Positions 61,801 through 64,000 of a stretch of DNA of 64,000 nt are shown piece by piece. The translations under genes and the position numbers were made by a program. The stretch is from Clytia hemisphaerica (taxonomy: Eukaryota; Cnidaria; Hydrozoa; Leptothecata; Clytiidae). A model generated the notes under the pieces. That model had not been told where the DNA came from and ran no database searches. It saw nothing but the letters and a program-made list of their open reading frames with translations. The stretch spans positions 131,660 through 195,659 of the forward strand of contig CACVBU010000742.1 of NCBI GenBank assembly GCA_902728285.1, in the 5' to 3' direction. Every line of letters starts with the position of its first letter. Within the stretch, counting starts at the first letter, position 1.

Positions 61801-63778
61801 GACCAATATTTGTTGAATTGACTTTCATTGTTTCAATACAACTGAGTATGTAATTTTGGACTAAAATCAATCACTGAAAGACCAAGAAGAGGATAGAGAA
61901 CAAGGTAAAAGATAAAAGGTATACCTTTTGAATGAGAAATGAGAATGAGAATGAGAAATTCTAAAGACACTTACACAGACTGCTGCAACAAGAGATTGAG
62001 CCAATGGTGTGGCTGGTTCATCTTCATTCTCTCTGCCACCACCCTGGTGTTCTGTATCATTCTGGAAAATGATTGGAAAATGATTAGAAAATAGAAAAAT
62101 GCCTCAATTCATACTCAAGCAATTTTTTCTACTTTTTACATGCATAACTTTGACTTGATTGACTTTTTTTGATTTCACTAAAAGTTTACTTATTAGTGGG
62201 TAATATTCCTATGTGACTCTTTAGGGGAAGGAAATAAAATAACAAGAGTATAAGAAAAAATTTAAAAGTATCACCTGTCCAGGAACAGTTGACCAAAAGA
62301 AGCCTCTCCAATCTGGATCCTCAAAAATGTATGGCATTATTCTTGTCAACAAGCGACAGCAATTCAAAACTATGAAAAGAGAAGAAAAACATTGATTGGA
62401 ATAATACAGTAATAAGCAAATAAAATGAACAGTACACAATAGACAGCATAAGCCTTTCCTCAATCAGGCATCCTCTTGAAATAAACATCAATTTTTGGAA
62501 AACCCTGCAAGATTATAAAATTCTCGCTGGAGAAATTCTGTCCATAGTTAGTGTCCAAGGGGTTGGTCCCTTCCTGAGAAGTTTTACAAAACCATAGTCG
62601 CCTCCCCCTTTTACTTCCCTGTGAATACAAAATGTTTAAAACAAGAGGTGGAAAGTATATCCTGAAGAAGAGTTGATTCCACTTCGGATCCTAAAGAGGA
62701 ATTAATTCCACTTCGGACGTAGACTAAGGAAAAAGTCTGTACATTCTTATAATTACATCTGTTATTATATGGTTGATATTATGGTGTCTGATAAGGTATA
62801 CCTGCAATATGTTCATTCTGTCCAGCACAAGCAGTAGATGCAGCATTGACAAGTTTCTCAACACACTAAAGAGAAATAATGAGAGAATGGTGAATATAAT
62901 TCTGTTGAAAAGAACATACCCTTTCACTATTGATACACTCGAATCAAACCACTTATTTGCATAATATTGTGTTTAAAAAGTAAAAAATGCACTGTTTTTT
63001 CCTGTAAAGAGAAGTGATTTTCTTACATACCTTATAACAAAGTGTAGCTAAATTAGATGGACACTCTTCACGAAGTGTTCTGATTTCAGCGGCGGGGATC
63101 AAAGCAAATAGATCGTTTACGTTAGTGATCGAATCCATCCAAAATTGCTCCCAAAATGCTTCATCACTGACTTCTATTGGCTGAAAGATTTCATTATTAT
63201 CAAGGTGAGAAAAGACATTGTCATACAATACTGCACTTTTAAGATGGAGAAGAGAAGATCCAAATACTCATCATAAGTCTCATAGTTATTTGCCAGATCT
63301 TTCGAAAAAGATGATTTTTTTTAAAACATAATTTGACCTCTTGCACCCCGCTTGAAAAAATTTTTTACCCCCTAACATTTCAAAAACCTTGAAATTTTCT
63401 TTTTGTGTTTGTACTCTTTTCTGCTTCCATTCACGTTATCTAAAGTTGTTTTTATGTATAAAAAAATGAAGTTAATGATGTTGTAACAACTTGCAATGTT
63501 GACTATTTTGTGTGATGGGAGAAAATTTTTCAAAATACTTTTTTCTCCCCCTGGTTTTTTGAAGCAATTATTTCCCTTTCCCTTTTGCTCCTCCCCCTGG
63601 ATTTTTGAAAACGATTTTCCCCACCCTTTTCTAATTTTCTGAAAAAGAACCCCACAAAAAGTTACCTAGTAGACACGAAATTTTAAATGCTCTCATAAAA
63701 TAATTTACTTACTGTCTTCTTGCTGGTCAGCTGCACAACAGCCTGCCTGAAATTGAGTTTACTATCAGCTGCCCCCAT
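49870..63778 (-). CDS. HID1: HID1 domain-containing protein (Dymeclin/HID1 family)
   Basis: Twenty-eight minus-strand exons join in phase to 769 aa (human HID1: 788): 63778-63713, 63180-63031, 62865-62802, 62369-62275, 62061-61975, 61768-61718, 61424-61407, 61263-61217, 60617-60496, 59986-59932, 59660-59589, 58861-58723, 58427-58371, 58183-58127, 57935-57852, 57312-57222, 56743-56678, 56303-56218, 55223-55145, 54865-54804, 54554-54452, 54245-54104, 53711-53665, 53373-53219, 52874-52783, 51412-51313, 51010-50952, 49933-49870. It starts MGAADSKLNF, keeping Gly2 and Ser6 of the N-myristoylation site. Other landmarks are EDPDWRGFFWSTVPG, DPVGYGIPYNH, HQLANLPTDP, and the end WYDTDVRLFEIQRV. HID1 is a peripheral Golgi protein needed for dense-core-vesicle cargo sorting. 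The weakly conserved linker (exons 22-24) is Ser/Gly/Lys/Asp-rich. Exon 7 is only 18 bp. Introns carry several mobile elements. The gene appears complete. Confidence 0.95.
49956..50250. mobile_element. TA-flanked hairpin of TTTGGCGAATT-like units, copy 1
   Basis: The left end TACCTTAAGTGGATAAATTT is inverted at the right end. The interior is made of degenerate GGGGATTTAATTTGGCGA units that pair with each other. It lies in the last intron of HID1. Confidence 0.85.
50544..50799. mobile_element. TA-flanked hairpin of TTTGGCGAATT-like units, copy 2
   Basis: This has the same ends as 49956-50250 and the same internal phrases (TTAGTGA-like spacer ACTGAAATGGGTGAAAATTA), slightly shorter. Two copies of one family, about 290 bp apart, sit in the same HID1 intron. 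Confidence 0.85.
51436..52298 (-). mobile_element. repeat element with TGGACCTACC / GGTAGGTCCA ends, copy 3 (reversed)
   Basis: The right end CTCCACCGGGGTAGGTCCA is the reverse complement of the left end of the 12717-13687 copy, and CCAATCTCGAGAAAAGTTGG mirrors its conserved leader. Interior modules with ACATTTCCGG and TTTGTGCAAAAAATC phrases repeat. It lies in HID1 intron 25. ORFs on both strands are not genes. Confidence 0.75.
54595..54712. repeat. short direct repeat in HID1 intron 20
   Basis: The phrase CCCTGGTCTTGATTCACACT occurs at about 54617 and again at about 54682, within a roughly 65-bp unit (TGAATCTAGT ... AGTAGGA). Confidence 0.7.
55392..56113. mobile_element. TTAA-flanked inverted-repeat element
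   Basis: The left end GGGCTCTGACCATAGT is perfectly inverted at the right end, and TTAA stands directly outside both ends (55388-55391, 56114-56117). A TTAA target duplication is typical of piggyBac and Kolobok elements. The interior has no transposase; its ORFs (55421-55645 plus, 55980-56195 minus) run through AT-rich arms. It lies in HID1 intron 18. Confidence 0.82.
59219..59288. repeat. short hairpin with 19-bp arms
   Basis: CTAGGCTGCATGCATCCCC is inverted at the right end with one mismatch, and the centre contains the perfect palindrome AGTTTTGATATATCAAAACT. It lies in HID1 intron 11. Confidence 0.7.
60920..60980 (-). repeat. tRNA-like sequence, minus strand (probable SINE head)
   Basis: On the minus strand GTAGAGAGCAATTGCGCGGT followed by AAGCGAGAGATGTCGTGGGT and TTAATTCCC resembles a tRNA: an A-box-like region, an anticodon-arm-sized segment, and a T-arm/B-box-like GTGGGTTTAATTCCCAC. 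It has no full acceptor stem that I can pair, so it is not called a functional tRNA. Confidence 0.45.
60997..61053 (+). repeat. tRNA-like sequence, plus strand, facing the previous one
   Basis: GATAGCACAGTTGGGAGAGC resembles a tRNA A box and D arm, and AAGCGAGAGGTCGTGGGTTG followed by ATTC resembles the variable region and T arm. It is similar to the neighbouring minus-strand copy, so the two form a head-to-head inverted pair. It lies in HID1 intron 8. Confidence 0.45.
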
Positions 63779-64000
63779 TTTTATATTTTGTTATAATGCT
63801 GAGCTAAAGAGTTGAAAGGAAAGATTATAAATGAATTTGAGAAAAACATATCAGATGAATAAAAATTCCTTCAAACCAGTTCAAATATTTAAATGTAGAA
63901 ACCTTATCGACAAACAATAGTGGTCAACTGCTCTTCTAACTTGGGATGATTGGTTGAAACATGGGACTTGATATCTGGCCTGTATTTTCACTAACTGTTA
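63779..64000. promoter_or_regulatory. upstream region of HID1 with a truncated hairpin repeat
   Basis: Sequence 5' of the HID1 start codon, expected to contain its 5' UTR or promoter. From 63923 to the window end it matches the leading part of the repeat at 21908 (GTCAACTGCTC ... TTTCACTAACTGTTA), cut off by the window edge. Confidence 0.5.

Overview
This is a stretch of an AT-rich animal genome. No gene is contained in a single long ORF. I rebuilt genes by chaining exons with consensus GT/AG splice sites and matching codon phase. Three are well-known animal proteins (AIMP2, HID1, a REXO5/Rex1-type RNA exonuclease), and a fourth is a secreted EGF/pentraxin protein. Dense fold-back repeats sit in the introns. 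This suggests an invertebrate, possibly a cnidarian; the species cannot be read from the window.

Layout. (1) 506-2663, minus: a two-exon gene for a two-transmembrane protein resembling the SLATT/DUF4231 family, with a long low-complexity tail. (2) 4128-14847, plus: a 13-exon DEDDh RNA exonuclease, divergent from gene 1. (3) 15808-18385, minus: an Asn-rich repeat protein whose intron holds a roughly 1 kb near-perfect palindrome. (4) 19708-27059, plus: AIMP2, 6 exons, 323 aa. (5) 27060-30446: no convincing gene. (6) 30447-44980, plus: a 25-exon gene for a 1190-aa secreted protein, built as signal peptide, pentraxin-like domain, 18 EGF domains, second pentraxin-like domain; some EGF exons were multiplied recently in tandem. 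(7) 44981-49869: no assigned gene. (8) 49870-63778, minus: HID1, 28 coding exons, 769 aa, apparently complete.

The genes do not form an operon or pathway. REXO5-like and AIMP2 are RNA/translation housekeeping genes, HID1 works in Golgi/secretory-granule sorting, and the EGF/pentraxin protein is extracellular. The least familiar genes are the SLATT-like protein, whose relatives are mostly studied in prokaryotic conflict systems, and the Asn-rich protein.

The non-coding part is rich in non-autonomous DNA elements. Several have readable boundaries: a TA-flanked CCGG(G/C)TG fold-back family with a filled and an empty site in the same intron, two CAGT-ended elements with 5-bp target duplications, a TTAA-flanked element, hairpins made of a TTTGGCGAATT-like unit, a three-copy TGGACCTACC family, and paired inverted tRNA-like sequences. 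All exon calls come from reading the sequence; no alignment or transcript data were available.
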